Assembly (NCBI GenBank): GCA_023440865.1
Contig: JAEXRM010000142.1
Location: 1-17,351 of the forward strand
DNA: 17,351 bases
Origin: Bacillota bacterium
Lineage (GTDB): Bacteria; Bacillota; Clostridia; DSM-8532
Reading direction: 5' to 3'
Shown here: positions 1 through 6,743 of the stretch, in pieces
How the letters are laid out: each line of letters begins with the position of its first letter
Position numbering within the stretch: position 1 is the stretch's first letter
Notes under the pieces: generated by a model
What the model saw: the letters and a program-made list of their open reading frames with translations, nothing else
The model's database searches: none
Told to the model about the DNA's origin: nothing
Translations under genes and position numbers: made by a program

Positions 1-2
1 AT

Positions 3-497
3 CTGCCCCTGTCCGCAGAGATCCGCATGGGGGATCGGGAACAGGATGCGATGCCGGAAAGGCATTCGATGCCCAATGCGGCGTCACAGGCGTCGGCTCC
101 CTACTTCCGCCTCGACCGGCCCTTCCACGAGATGGACCCTGCAGCGTTCGAAGCCCTGCTCCGCAGACCGGTTCCCGCCGACCGCACGCGGGCGCGGCGG
201 CCATTCAGCCCGGAGAACACGCTCGAGGAGATTCGCCACACACCGCTTGGCGCCATGCTGTACGGTGCCGCGACCCTGTACGCGAGGCATGCCGCGAAAG
301 CGGAGCCGGCGCAGGAGGCCATGCTGGTGGCCGCCGTCCGGGAGATGCCCTTCTTCGCGCTCGTGCCTTCGAGCGGCGGCATACTCGACGACCGGCTGCT
401 GGATGCGGTGCTCGACCTGCTCAATGGACACCCGCTGCGCGGTATTCGCAAGCTGCTGGCCGGACGGAAACGAAAGGACGCCGGGCCGAAAGGGTGA
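3..497 (+). CDS. C-terminal end of a GH3 beta-glucosidase (5' partial)
   Basis: The reading frame is open to the left edge, so the gene begins outside the window; the ATG at 27 is internal. The first residues (LPLSAEIRMG) fit the last strand of the fibronectin-III-like domain that closes GH3 beta-glucosidases. They are followed by the C-terminal tail I associate with Bacillota GH3 enzymes: a SPENTLEEI stretch, then REMPFFALVPSSGG and a LLNGHPLRGIRKLL-type helix near the end. GH3 enzymes remove terminal beta-linked sugars from oligosaccharides, and those with this tail are normally cytoplasmic. The catalytic domains are not in view, so activity cannot be judged. The gene ends 24 bp from the end of the convergent nucleotidyltransferase gene, with no terminator hairpin between them. 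The assignment rests on recalled tail motifs only. Confidence 0.65.
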   Translation: MPLSAEIRMGDREQDAMPERHSMPNAASQASAPYFRLDRPFHEMDPAAFEALLRRPVPADRTRARRPFSPENTLEEIRHTPLGAMLYGAATLYARHAAKAEPAQEAMLVAAVREMPFFALVPSSGGILDDRLLDAVLDLLNGHPLRGIRKLLAGRKRKDAGPKG

Positions 498-521
498 GTC
501 CGGCCGGCGCGTGACAGGCAA

Positions 522-1307
522 CTACAGCTCCGCTACCGGAACCGGGCCGTCCAGCCAGTTGAGCTGGCTGTCGAGCATGAACCGCTCGCACCAGTGCCGT
601 TCCTCGCGGTACCACTCGGCATGCGCCATGACACACCGGTACAGGGCTTCGACCGATTCGGCGTCCTTTCGTTCGACGACCGCATGCATGCGGTCCATCA
701 GGTCGGCCGGCTTGTCCGCAACCTGTTCGAGCACGCGCAGGAACCACTTGTAGGAAGGGTAGAGGGTTGCATTCAACGCGAGGAAGAGCCGGCCTGCGAA
801 CAGGACGTACTGCGACAGGCAGTAATCGGACAAAAAGCGGTTCTCGTGCCGGATCCCCTCGTAGTAGTACCATTTCCAGGTTTCGAACTGCGCGTAGAAC
901 CGGTTGATGTTGTCCTGCCGTTTCTCCGTGGGGTAGCGGGCCGCCGCGCGAATCATGTCCTCAAGCCCGTCCACCTTGGAGAAGGCGGGAAATGCGCCGG
1001 CGAAGGCGAATCGTGCCGGTTCGCTGCCCGATTCGATGACCTGGCGGATGTATGCGAGCGTGATGCACTTGCCGTCCACATAGCCGCCCGGATAATCGCA
1101 GGCGGTGGTGTCGTAGTAGAACAGCCTGTTTTCATGGGCTGCGCGTTCATATCCGGCGTCCGTCAGCACAATCAGGATGTCCAGATCGGCGTCGTCCGCC
1201 GCAAAGCCATGGGCGATCGAACCGCCGACCAGAACGGCAAGCACGTCCTCTTGCGGCTGGAACTGCCGCGTGACTGCCTCCATGGCGCGTATGTGGTTCG
1301 GATGCAT
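522..1307 (-). CDS. Nucleotidyltransferase-domain protein (Pol beta superfamily)
   Basis: A 261-aa protein with the signature of DNA polymerase beta-type nucleotidyltransferases: GGS at residues 28-30, then D41-L-D43 in a hydrophobic strand. These should be the glycine-serine and the two metal-binding aspartates. The remainder is mostly helical and aromatic-rich (KWYYYEGIRHENRFLSDYCLSQYVL), as in stand-alone antibiotic or unknown-substrate nucleotidyltransferases. It would transfer a nucleotide from NTP to a small molecule or protein; the substrate cannot be told. I chose the ATG at 1307 because GGGAGGAG lies about 6 nt upstream. The frame runs open to 1439, but that extension lacks a ribosome binding site and overlaps the candidate promoter. 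No antitoxin-like HEPN partner is adjacent, so a MNT/HEPN pair is unlikely. It could resemble aminoglycoside adenylyltransferases, but that is not supported beyond the fold motif. Confidence 0.75.
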   Translation of the reverse strand: MHPNHIRAMEAVTRQFQPQEDVLAVLVGGSIAHGFAADDADLDILIVLTDAGYERAAHENRLFYYDTTACDYPGGYVDGKCITLAYIRQVIESGSEPARFAFAGAFPAFSKVDGLEDMIRAAARYPTEKRQDNINRFYAQFETWKWYYYEGIRHENRFLSDYCLSQYVLFAGRLFLALNATLYPSYKWFLRVLEQVADKPADLMDRMHAVVERKDAESVEALYRCVMAHAEWYREERHWCERFMLDSQLNWLDGPVPVAEL

Positions 1308-1437
1308 GCTGTTCTCCTCCCATTCATGGATGCTCTGCGCTACATGGTTGCTTCCCGCAAGCCTGTTGGCCTGGCATGCCATGCCTGATGGCGGCATCGT
1401 CCCGAGCGGGTTGGCTGGTTCATGCTTGTGTTGGATC

Positions 1438-1446
1438 ATTGTATCA
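1438..1446 (-). promoter_or_regulatory. Candidate extended -10 promoter of the nucleotidyltransferase gene
   Basis: On the minus strand the sequence reads TGATACAAT, an extended -10 (TGn plus TACAAT, 5/6 to consensus). It lies about 130 nt upstream of the ATG at 1307. No good -35 is visible at 17 nt. A perfect 10-bp palindrome, ACGGGCCCGT (1449-1458), lies just upstream, where spacer or -35 contacts would fall, and could be an operator. Confidence 0.35.
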
Positions 1447-1541
1447 AGACGGGCCCGTGCTTTTCATGTGCGGGACTGCAGAAAGAACATGGCCCTTTTG
1501 ATGCCTTTTGGCCGTACAAGCGCATGGGCCGTCATGCAGGA

Positions 1542-1570
1542 TTGACAGAAGCCACCGGTTGCCTTATTGT
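1542..1570 (+). promoter_or_regulatory. Sigma-A-type promoter of the tandem esterase gene
   Basis: TTGACA (1542-1547, perfect -35) is followed after exactly 17 nt by TATTGT (1565-1570, 4/6 to the -10 consensus). Transcription would start near 1577, giving a leader of about 30 nt. A GGGAGGG ribosome binding site (1593-1599) sits 6 nt before the ATG at 1606. Confidence 0.7.
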
Positions 1571-1605
1571 TTAGCTAAAACGAAACAGCAGCGGGAGGGT
1601 GTTTC

Positions 1606-3318
1606 ATGAAGGTCACACACAAGGTGCTGGAATCGAATGGAAGAAGTCTGTATCTGTATTACCCGTCCGGTCAGCCGCGCAGTCCTTTCCGCCGCGGCAG
1701 CCTGATGGTGCTGCGCGACGCCGCCGATGAGGCTTCCGTCGCGAGGTTGCTCGATGGAGGCGGGCTTGCGGCTTTCGCCGACCGGCACGGCATCATCCTT
1801 GCGTTCCCGAATCCGACCACGGGCGGATGGAACGACACGCTCGCACCGGACGGGTCCGATGACCTTTCCGTGCTGGTCGGCATGCTTTCCTGCCTCGATG
1901 TCGACCGTCCGGTCGAGCCGGCCGTCAAGCCCGGCGGCATTCCGACGCTGGAAGCCATGCTGGGTTCGTGGCATCCGATGCATGATGTGCGGTATCTCGT
2001 CGGAGAAGGACATGGCGCGTCCATGGCGCTGACGCTGGCAGCCTGCCATCCGGAATGCTTCGCCGCCATGGCGGCGTCAGGCGGCGCCCTGCGCGGGGAG
2101 GTCCTTGTAGACGCGGTACGCGCTCCGATGCCGGCGTGGCTGGCGGATGCCGACGAGTCGACGGTCCGGTGGTTCCGCGACATGAACGAGGCGCATGCGG
2201 TCACATCCGCTTCTCCGGCAGCGGGTGACGTGGTGTGGCAGTGTGCGCGCAATCCCCTGCAGCAGGTCGTTGCGGAGGCGGGTGCCGGTCCCCTGGATGG
2301 CACGAAACTCGAACGGATCTGGACAAACCTGTTCTCGCGGGTGCGTCGTCCGAACACGGGTTCCCGGGGTGACATCGAACCGCGGATCGACCTTGCGGCT
2401 GCGGGCATCGAGTGCCACATCGAAGAGACGCTGCCGGGAAGGGAAGGCATCCCCAACACCTGGTTTGTGCATGTGCCCGCGCGCCTCCGCGAGTCGCCAG
2501 CCGGCCGGGTGCCGTTGATGGTCTTCTTCCACGGCGGCTCGGACAACCCCGCAGAGGCGGCCGAGATGAGCCGGTTCCATGAAGTCGGGGAGCGGGAGGG
2601 GTTCATCACGGTGTATCCGTGGGGCACGAACCGCGCCAGCTGGAACATGGAGTTCGATCCGGAGGGCTGCGATGATGCCGGCTTTGCGCTGGCGCTCATC
2701 GACCACATGATCGGGCGGTATCCGGTCGACCCGCGGCGGGTCTACCTGTCCGGCTTCTCCAATGGCGCGGGCATGGCGATGGCTCTCGCGATGGCGTATC
2801 CGGAGCGGATCGCGGCCATCTGTCCCATCGACTCGAACTGGCCGGGAGACCGGATGGGTCCGGCCGATGTCGATTATGGCGCGATCCGCCCCTTCGCGCA
2901 GGCCATGCACGTGAAGGAGCGGCAGGATTACCGGATGCCGGTCTGGTACACCTATGGCACCCGGGAACCGTCCCATCCCGTATACCGCCGCTGCACGCAG
3001 CAGCATCAGTACGATTTCTGGAAATGGTACAACCACATCCCCGTGAAACCGACACCGGAGCGCGATGCCCCGCATCCGTGCGGCTGCGGGGTGCCGGGGG
3101 ACGTGTCGGAGCGGCTGCACCCGTCCGAACGTCATCCCGATCATGCCTACGACGTGCAGCGGTTCCTCTCGGACGACCCGGAACCGCTGAACCTGTACAA
3201 CTATGTGCTGATGCGTGACAAGGGCCATGACATCGCGGAAATGGATGCCGAACTTGGCTGGGCGTATGTGCGGCAGTGGGGCAGGGACGGGGACGGAGGA
3301 CTCATCCGCATTTCATGA
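1606..3318 (+). CDS. Tandem alpha/beta-hydrolase, PHB-depolymerase/feruloyl-esterase-like
   Basis: A 570-aa protein built from two similar halves, without an evident signal peptide. The C-terminal half (about 285-570) is a typical esterase of the PHB depolymerase / esterase-D-like superfamily. It has an oxyanion-side FFHGG motif, the nucleophile elbow G-F-S385-N-G, and a probable catalytic His541 in DKGHD. The N-terminal half (about 1-200) repeats the same order of elements (LMVLRDA, FADRHGIILAFPNP, DVRYLVGEGHGASMALTLA). At its elbow it reads G-E-G135-H-G, with glycine in place of the serine, so it should be catalytically dead and perhaps serves substrate binding or dimer contacts. The likely role is hydrolysis of ester bonds on polysaccharide side chains or other esters. 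Neighbouring glycosidases support a role in plant- or glycan-derived substrates, but this is inference. The gene has its own promoter and start signals (1542-1605). Confidence 0.75.
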   Translation: MKVTHKVLESNGRSLYLYYPSGQPRSPFRRGSLMVLRDAADEASVARLLDGGGLAAFADRHGIILAFPNPTTGGWNDTLAPDGSDDLSVLVGMLSCLDVDRPVEPAVKPGGIPTLEAMLGSWHPMHDVRYLVGEGHGASMALTLAACHPECFAAMAASGGALRGEVLVDAVRAPMPAWLADADESTVRWFRDMNEAHAVTSASPAAGDVVWQCARNPLQQVVAEAGAGPLDGTKLERIWTNLFSRVRRPNTGSRGDIEPRIDLAAAGIECHIEETLPGREGIPNTWFVHVPARLRESPAGRVPLMVFFHGGSDNPAEAAEMSRFHEVGEREGFITVYPWGTNRASWNMEFDPEGCDDAGFALALIDHMIGRYPVDPRRVYLSGFSNGAGMAMALAMAYPERIAAICPIDSNWPGDRMGPADVDYGAIRPFAQAMHVKERQDYRMPVWYTYGTREPSHPVYRRCTQQHQYDFWKWYNHIPVKPTPERDAPHPCGCGVPGDVSERLHPSERHPDHAYDVQRFLSDDPEPLNLYNYVLMRDKGHDIAEMDAELGWAYVRQWGRDGDGGLIRIS

Positions 3319-3330
3319 GGATTTCAGTCG

Positions 3331-3428
3331 CCGGATGCCGGTGCCGTCATTCGGCGGCACGATGGAAGCGGACGCCCGATGCGGTGCCGGCATCCGGTAG
3401 AGATTCTCCGGCATCCGGTTCGAATTGT
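3331..3428. repeat. Three CCGG-centred 11-bp elements, two in a 21-bp direct repeat
   Basis: CCGGCATCCGG occurs at 3387-3397 and 3408-3418, 21 bp apart (two helical turns), and its reverse complement occurs at 3331-3341. Each is an imperfect dyad of form CCGG-N3-CCGG. The two direct copies share the following T and a GATT/GAATT-like flank. They lie just upstream of the candidate promoter at 3433-3461 and could be binding sites for a regulator of the downstream gene, or merely GC-rich repeats. Confidence 0.4.
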
Positions 3429-3432
3429 CGGA

Positions 3433-3461
3433 TTGCCCGAATGGGGCAAACAGCGTAAAAT
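3433..3461 (+). promoter_or_regulatory. Candidate promoter of the glycosidase-like gene
   Basis: TTGCCC (3433-3438, 4/6) is followed after 17 nt by TAAAAT (3456-3461, 5/6). Initiation would fall near 3468, inside the palindrome at 3460-3493. The spacing and the -10 box are good, and the -35 is moderate. Confidence 0.5.
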
Positions 3462-3493
3462 GGAGCCTGTGAACACGAGTTCACAGGCTCCAT
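3460..3493. promoter_or_regulatory. Perfect 14-bp-arm palindrome: operator or 5' hairpin
   Basis: ATGGAGCCTGTGAA (3460-3473) and its exact reverse complement (3480-3493) flank a 6-nt spacer, CACGAG. The element starts at the end of the candidate -10 box and ends about 20 nt before the ribosome binding site, so it covers the expected transcription start. This suits a repressor operator (LacI- or GntR-type sites are often placed so) or a hairpin at the mRNA 5' end. It is also 140 nt after the esterase stop and could end that transcript, but only a weak CTTTTG follows, so a classic intrinsic terminator is less likely. Confidence 0.6.
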
Positions 3494-3530
3494 GCAAGCT
3501 TTTGAGATATGTGACGGAGGAGGACGCCCC

Positions 3531-5366
3531 ATGGTACAATCCGGCAATGTCCAATCGGTGAAGGCATACGACAACTTCCGGTCCGCCCTGTACATCCGCG
3601 CCATCGACACGGCCCCGCTGGCGGGAGACATCTCGGGTTTCGTCGCCCAGTTCGAGCGGATTGCGGCGCATGTGAGGATCGGCAAGGTGTATCTGGAAAC
3701 GCACCGCGACCTGAAGATGCCGGACGAGGCCACCCTCACGGCCCTCAAGGCATATTTCGCAGGACGCGGCATTCCCACGTCCGCCGGCATCACCGTCACC
3801 ATCGACGAGACGGACGATTTCCGCACCTTCTGCTACAATGACCCCTTCTGCCGGAACAAGCTCGTCGAGATCGTCGAATACAGCGCAAGGCACTTCGACG
3901 AGATCGTATTCGACGATTTCTTCTTCACCAACTGCAAGTGCCCCCGCTGCATCGGGGCCAAGGGATCCCGCAGCTGGACGGAGTACCGTCTGGAGCTCAT
4001 GACGCAGGCTTCCCGCGACCTCGTGCTAGCCCCGGCGCGCGCCGTCAATCCCCGGGTCGAGGTCGTCATCAAGTACCCGAACTGGTACGACCATTTCCAG
4101 GGTCTCGGTTTCAATCTCAAGGACCAGCCGCCGCTCTACGAGGGCATCTACACCGGCAATGAGACGCGCGACGCCGCCCACGGCGCGCAGCACCTGCAGC
4201 CGTATGAAAGCTACCAGGTGTTCCGCTACTACGAGAACATCAAACCCGGCGGGAACCGCGGCGGGTGGGTCGACCCGTTCGGCAGTCCGACGCTGGAGCG
4301 TTACGCCGAGCAGCTGTGGCTGACCCTGTTCGCCAAGGCGCCGGAGTTGACGCTGTTCGACTTCTTCTCCATCCAGATGCCGATTCGCGAATCCCAACGG
4401 GGCCCCTGGCAGAGCGCCGGTGCGCGGTTCTCGTTCGATGGCGTGACCGCGAAGCTGCACGGCCCTTTCGGCTCCCTGCGGGAGAACGCGATCATGGCGG
4501 CCGCGGCAGGGGCGGCATTGGATGTGGTCGACCCCATCCTGCCGGAGCTGGGCAACCCCATCGGCGTCAAGGTGTACAAACCGTATCATTCGATGGGGGA
4601 GGATTTCCTGGTCAACTATCTTGGCATGCTCGGCCTGCCCATCGACATGGTGCCCGTGTTCCCGACGGAAGCGAAAACGGTGCTGCTCACGCAGAACGCC
4701 GCGGCCGATCCGGAGATCGTCGGATTGATCCGCAAGCAGCTGCTCGACGGGAAAAACGTCGTGATCACCTCGGGCCTGCTTGGCGCGCTGCAGGACAGGG
4801 GCTTGTCTGAATTTGTCGAAGCGTGCCGCTCCGACCGGAAGATGGATCTGCATACCTTCCAATTTGGCTGGATGCCGATCCAGCATGTCCCGGAGAAGCC
4901 GATCCGGGTACCTGTTCTGGAGTTCCTGACCAATGACGCCTGGGAACTCGTCTCCGGCAACAGCGGGGATGCCGGCGCGCCGCTGTTCACAGCCGTGACG
5001 TATGGCCCGGGCAAACTGTACATTCTGACGGTTCCGGACAACTTCGACGACCTGTACCGGCTGCCCCATGCGGTGCTGGCGCACATCGCCGGCGTCATCG
5101 CGCAGGACCTGTACGTCCGTCTGGACGCACCGGCCAAGGTCAGCCTGTTCGTGTACGACAACGATACCTTCATTGTCCACAACTTCCGTGATGAAGCAGC
5201 GGGTGTGTGCCTGATGCTGGATGGACGTGTGGCCGCGGTGCGCGAGCTGTTCCCGGACGGCGGACCGATGGTGGCCGTACCCGTCCCAGGCGCGAAGGAC
5301 GGGCGCGGCACCGTGGAAATCACGGTCAAGCCGCATGCGTTCCGCGTGTTCCGTTGCATGGCGTGA
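3531..5366 (+). CDS. Putative TIM-barrel glycoside hydrolase with GATase-like domain
   Basis: A 611-aa protein of a family I do not recognise by number. The N-terminal part (about 1-330) reads as a (beta/alpha)8 barrel with strand-end motifs: KVYLETHRD, EIVFDDFFFTNCKCPRC with acidic D128-D129 and cysteines C135, C137 and C140, then VVIKYPNWYDHF and LYEGIYTGNET. Residues about 343-450 resemble the glutamine-amidotransferase-like trimerisation domain of GH42-type enzymes (VVITSGLLGAL). The end is beta-rich and may form a jelly-roll-like domain. It probably acts on a glycan, in the cytoplasm since no signal peptide is seen; substrate and catalytic residues are not established. The ATG at 3531 is preferred because GGAGGAGG lies 7 nt upstream. 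An in-frame ATG at 3492 lies in the palindrome and lacks such a site. A strong terminator follows, so it is probably monocistronic. Confidence 0.55.
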   Translation: MVQSGNVQSVKAYDNFRSALYIRAIDTAPLAGDISGFVAQFERIAAHVRIGKVYLETHRDLKMPDEATLTALKAYFAGRGIPTSAGITVTIDETDDFRTFCYNDPFCRNKLVEIVEYSARHFDEIVFDDFFFTNCKCPRCIGAKGSRSWTEYRLELMTQASRDLVLAPARAVNPRVEVVIKYPNWYDHFQGLGFNLKDQPPLYEGIYTGNETRDAAHGAQHLQPYESYQVFRYYENIKPGGNRGGWVDPFGSPTLERYAEQLWLTLFAKAPELTLFDFFSIQMPIRESQRGPWQSAGARFSFDGVTAKLHGPFGSLRENAIMAAAAGAALDVVDPILPELGNPIGVKVYKPYHSMGEDFLVNYLGMLGLPIDMVPVFPTEAKTVLLTQNAAADPEIVGLIRKQLLDGKNVVITSGLLGALQDRGLSEFVEACRSDRKMDLHTFQFGWMPIQHVPEKPIRVPVLEFLTNDAWELVSGNSGDAGAPLFTAVTYGPGKLYILTVPDNFDDLYRLPHAVLAHIAGVIAQDLYVRLDAPAKVSLFVYDNDTFIVHNFRDEAAGVCLMLDGRVAAVRELFPDGGPMVAVPVPGAKDGRGTVEITVKPHAFRVFRCMA

Positions 5367-5380
5367 CGACCGTCGCCGCC

Positions 5381-5430
5381 CACCCCCGGCCGTGCCGAAA
5401 GGCACTGCCGGGGGTGCTTGCGTTTTTTTC
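5381..5430 (+). terminator. Rho-independent terminator
   Basis: CACCCCCGGC (5381-5390) pairs with GCCGGGGGTG (5407-5416). After one mismatch, GTGCC (5392-5396) pairs with GGCAC (5401-5405) around a GAAA tetraloop. A run of seven T (5423-5429) follows a short GC spacer. It lies just after the glycosidase stop codon. Confidence 0.92.
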
Positions 5431-5519
5431 GGATGATGATCATGATGAGTGTGGCACACAGACCGTGCACGCCGGCGAACCGTATGGTAGAACAGCCATG
5501 CAGCAAAGGAGGCGACCGG

Positions 5520-5906
5520 ATGATCACCATCGACGAGATGGGCGCCATGCTCGATGAAATCGCTGCGGAGCTTCCCGCCGCAATCTATCAGGAACTCAAC
5601 GGCGGCATCCTGCTGTTGCCGCAGGCAAAGCTGCATGACCGCAGCGTGGGCGGGGACCTGTACATCCTTGGGGAGTATCATGTCGACAGTCGCCTTGGCC
5701 GATACATCGCGATCTATTTCGGCTCCTTCGTCAAGGTCTGCGGCGGGCTGTCACCCGAACGGGTGTTCGAGCGGCTGCGCGCCACGGTCAGGCATGAGTT
5801 CATCCACCATCTCGAGTCGATGGCGGGCGAGCGTGACCTGGAACACGCCGACGAACGCCAGCTTGCGGAATATCTTGCGCGGAAGCACCCGCCGCAGGGG
5901 ACGTGA
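5520..5906 (+). CDS. Small zincin-like metallopeptidase family protein
   Basis: A 128-aa cytoplasmic protein with the zinc-protease motif H92-E93-F-I-H96 in RHEFIHHLE, placed near the C-terminus as in the minimal bacterial zincin family (DUF1025/PF06262-like). The third zinc ligand is probably an acidic residue further on (ESMAGERDLEHAD), but I cannot fix it. The N-terminal part (about 15-70) is a small alpha/beta region with conserved-looking LPAAIYQELNGGILL and GRYIAIYFGSF. Family members are single-domain proteins of about 110-140 aa with no known substrate, and this length fits. The ATG at 5520 follows AAAGGAGG by 7 nt; the frame stays open upstream to 5418 but without start signals. A weak extended -10 (TGGTAGAAC, 5485-5493) could drive it, because the preceding transcript ends at the terminator. 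Confidence 0.75.
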   Translation: MITIDEMGAMLDEIAAELPAAIYQELNGGILLLPQAKLHDRSVGGDLYILGEYHVDSRLGRYIAIYFGSFVKVCGGLSPERVFERLRATVRHEFIHHLESMAGERDLEHADERQLAEYLARKHPPQGT

Positions 5907-5963
5907 GCCTGTCCGCATCCCGGAAGGCGCTCCGGCCGCCGCTTTGATACAAAGACAGCGCTG

Positions 5964-6015
5964 CGGATAACCGCATCGGATCAAGCCGTACCGACGGATA
6001 ACCGCATCGGATCAA
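5964..6015. repeat. 21-bp direct repeat, 31-bp period, at a convergent gene junction
   Basis: An identical 21-bp unit beginning with CGGATAACCGCATCGG occurs at 5964-5984 and 5995-6015, separated by 10 bp. The second copy overlaps the stop codon (6012-6014) of the minus-strand membrane protein gene. Each unit contains the small dyad CCG-CAT-CGG. No T tract follows, so it is not a standard terminator. It may be a local duplication or a protein-binding or recombination site. Confidence 0.8.
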
Positions 6016-6383
6016 CCCTCGTGTTCATCGGTCGAACGCACCGGCTCTTGCGGCTTGGGCATAAGCAGGTCGGCGATGCCATACAATCGCTGGACCCCGT
6101 TCTCAAGCAGGAAATAATGCCGGATATAGGGGATGAGCAGGCACAGCAGCAGCACCAGGAGCGCATACAGCGCCGGATTGTCCGTCATGTCCAGCGAGAG
6201 GACCGTCATGAGGGTGAAGAGCGCGAACGACAACGTGACAAGCAGATGGATCAGCCGTTCATGCGAAAGAAAGCCGATCTGCACCAGCAGTTGGTCCCGC
6301 GCCGCGCGTCGCGCGTCATCCTGAAGCTGAGCTGCGGCAAGGTTTTCATACCGTCGTGTGACATCCGCAAGTCGTTTCTTCAA
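6012..6383 (-). CDS. Small membrane protein, two TM helices, unknown function
   Basis: A 123-aa protein with a charged, probably helical N-terminus (residues 1-40, rich in Arg, Asp and Gln). Two hydrophobic segments follow (about 45-66 and 70-88), and the C-terminal tail is polar (KPQEPVRSTDEHEG). I do not recognise a family. I prefer the TTG start at 6383: GGGAG lies 8 nt upstream of it, whereas the GTG at 6392 follows the same motif with no spacing. With two closely spaced helices and no signal peptide, both ends should face the same side of the membrane, probably the cytoplasm with the basic N-terminus. It converges on the metallopeptidase gene. The upstream minus-strand GATACAAT (6510-6517) is a possible -10 about 125 nt away, without a clear -35. 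Confidence 0.65.
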   Translation of the reverse strand: MKKRLADVTRRYENLAAAQLQDDARRAARDQLLVQIGFLSHERLIHLLVTLSFALFTLMTVLSLDMTDNPALYALLVLLLCLLIPYIRHYFLLENGVQRLYGIADLLMPKPQEPVRSTDEHEG

Positions 6384-6732
6384 GGCACACACTCCCTTTC
6401 ATCCGCTTCCCCGGAATCGTGCGTCAAATGCCTGCCTGCGTGTGTGCGGGCTGCGCGGGCATGCCGCTGCTGCCCGCCGGCATGGATCGGGGACACAGGA
6501 GGCGAGCCCATTGTATCCTCTTGTTCCAGTACGGGGAAGACCCAAAGAATGTCGCCGCCCCCTGTTCTTCCGCTCATGTGACATGCCTATTCCCGCTTCC
6601 CATGAAAATCCCACATGCTTCACACCGGTTCCCTGTATCAGCGGGAACCGGTGTGTTGTTCAATAAAGGAGGAAAGATTGAAGGGCGTATGGAAGGCCCG
6701 CCCGCAGACGCGGGGTGCTGGGAGGATGACAC
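6384..6732 (+). other. 349-nt intergenic leader region before the flavin redox gene
   Basis: No convincing protein gene covers this stretch. Going rightward it holds a weak plus-strand promoter candidate (TTGTTC at 6521-6526, 18 nt, AAGAAT at 6545-6550). Then come a 13-bp perfect hairpin at 6621-6655, a strong AAAGGAGG at 6665-6672 followed by a TTG, and the GGGAGG ribosome binding site (6720-6725) of the redox gene. The layout is that of a regulated mRNA leader. I do not see a match to a riboswitch class I know. Confidence 0.45.
6621..6660 (+). terminator. 13-bp perfect hairpin in leader: attenuator-like
   Basis: CACACCGGTTCCC (6621-6633) pairs exactly with GGGAACCGGTGTG (6643-6655) around a 9-nt loop. 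It is followed by TTGTT, a weak U tract, on the plus strand. The minus strand has no T run after it, so only rightward termination or attenuation is plausible. It could also be an operator dyad. Confidence 0.45.
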
Positions 6733-6743
6733 ATGGCGCATGA
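6678..6743 (+). CDS. Possible 21-codon leader peptide (TTG start)
   Basis: A TTG at 6678 lies 5 nt after AAAGGAGG, the strongest ribosome binding site in the region. The frame encodes a 21-residue basic peptide (MKGVWKARPQTRGAGRMTHGA). It ends with TGA at 6741-6743, overlapping the first codons of the redox gene (ATG 6733). This is the arrangement expected for a translationally coupled leader peptide. It is equally possible that the ribosome binding site is vestigial; there is no family evidence. Confidence 0.25.
   Translation: MKGVWKARPQTRGAGRMTHGA

Noticed and set aside
3467..3486. CRP-type site (TGTGA...TCACA)
   Set aside because: The half-sites are separated by 8 rather than 6 nt and are part of a longer 14-bp-arm palindrome, so a CRP/FNR site is not supported.
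5437..5452. ATGATGATCATGATG dyad after the terminator
   Set aside because: It is a simple-sequence palindrome around GATC with no clear promoter relation, and is likely chance.
4026..5681. Long antisense open frame (551 codons) on the minus strand
   Set aside because: It lies opposite the glycosidase-like gene, has low-complexity His/Arg/Gln-rich composition and no start signals. It is a by-product of high GC content.
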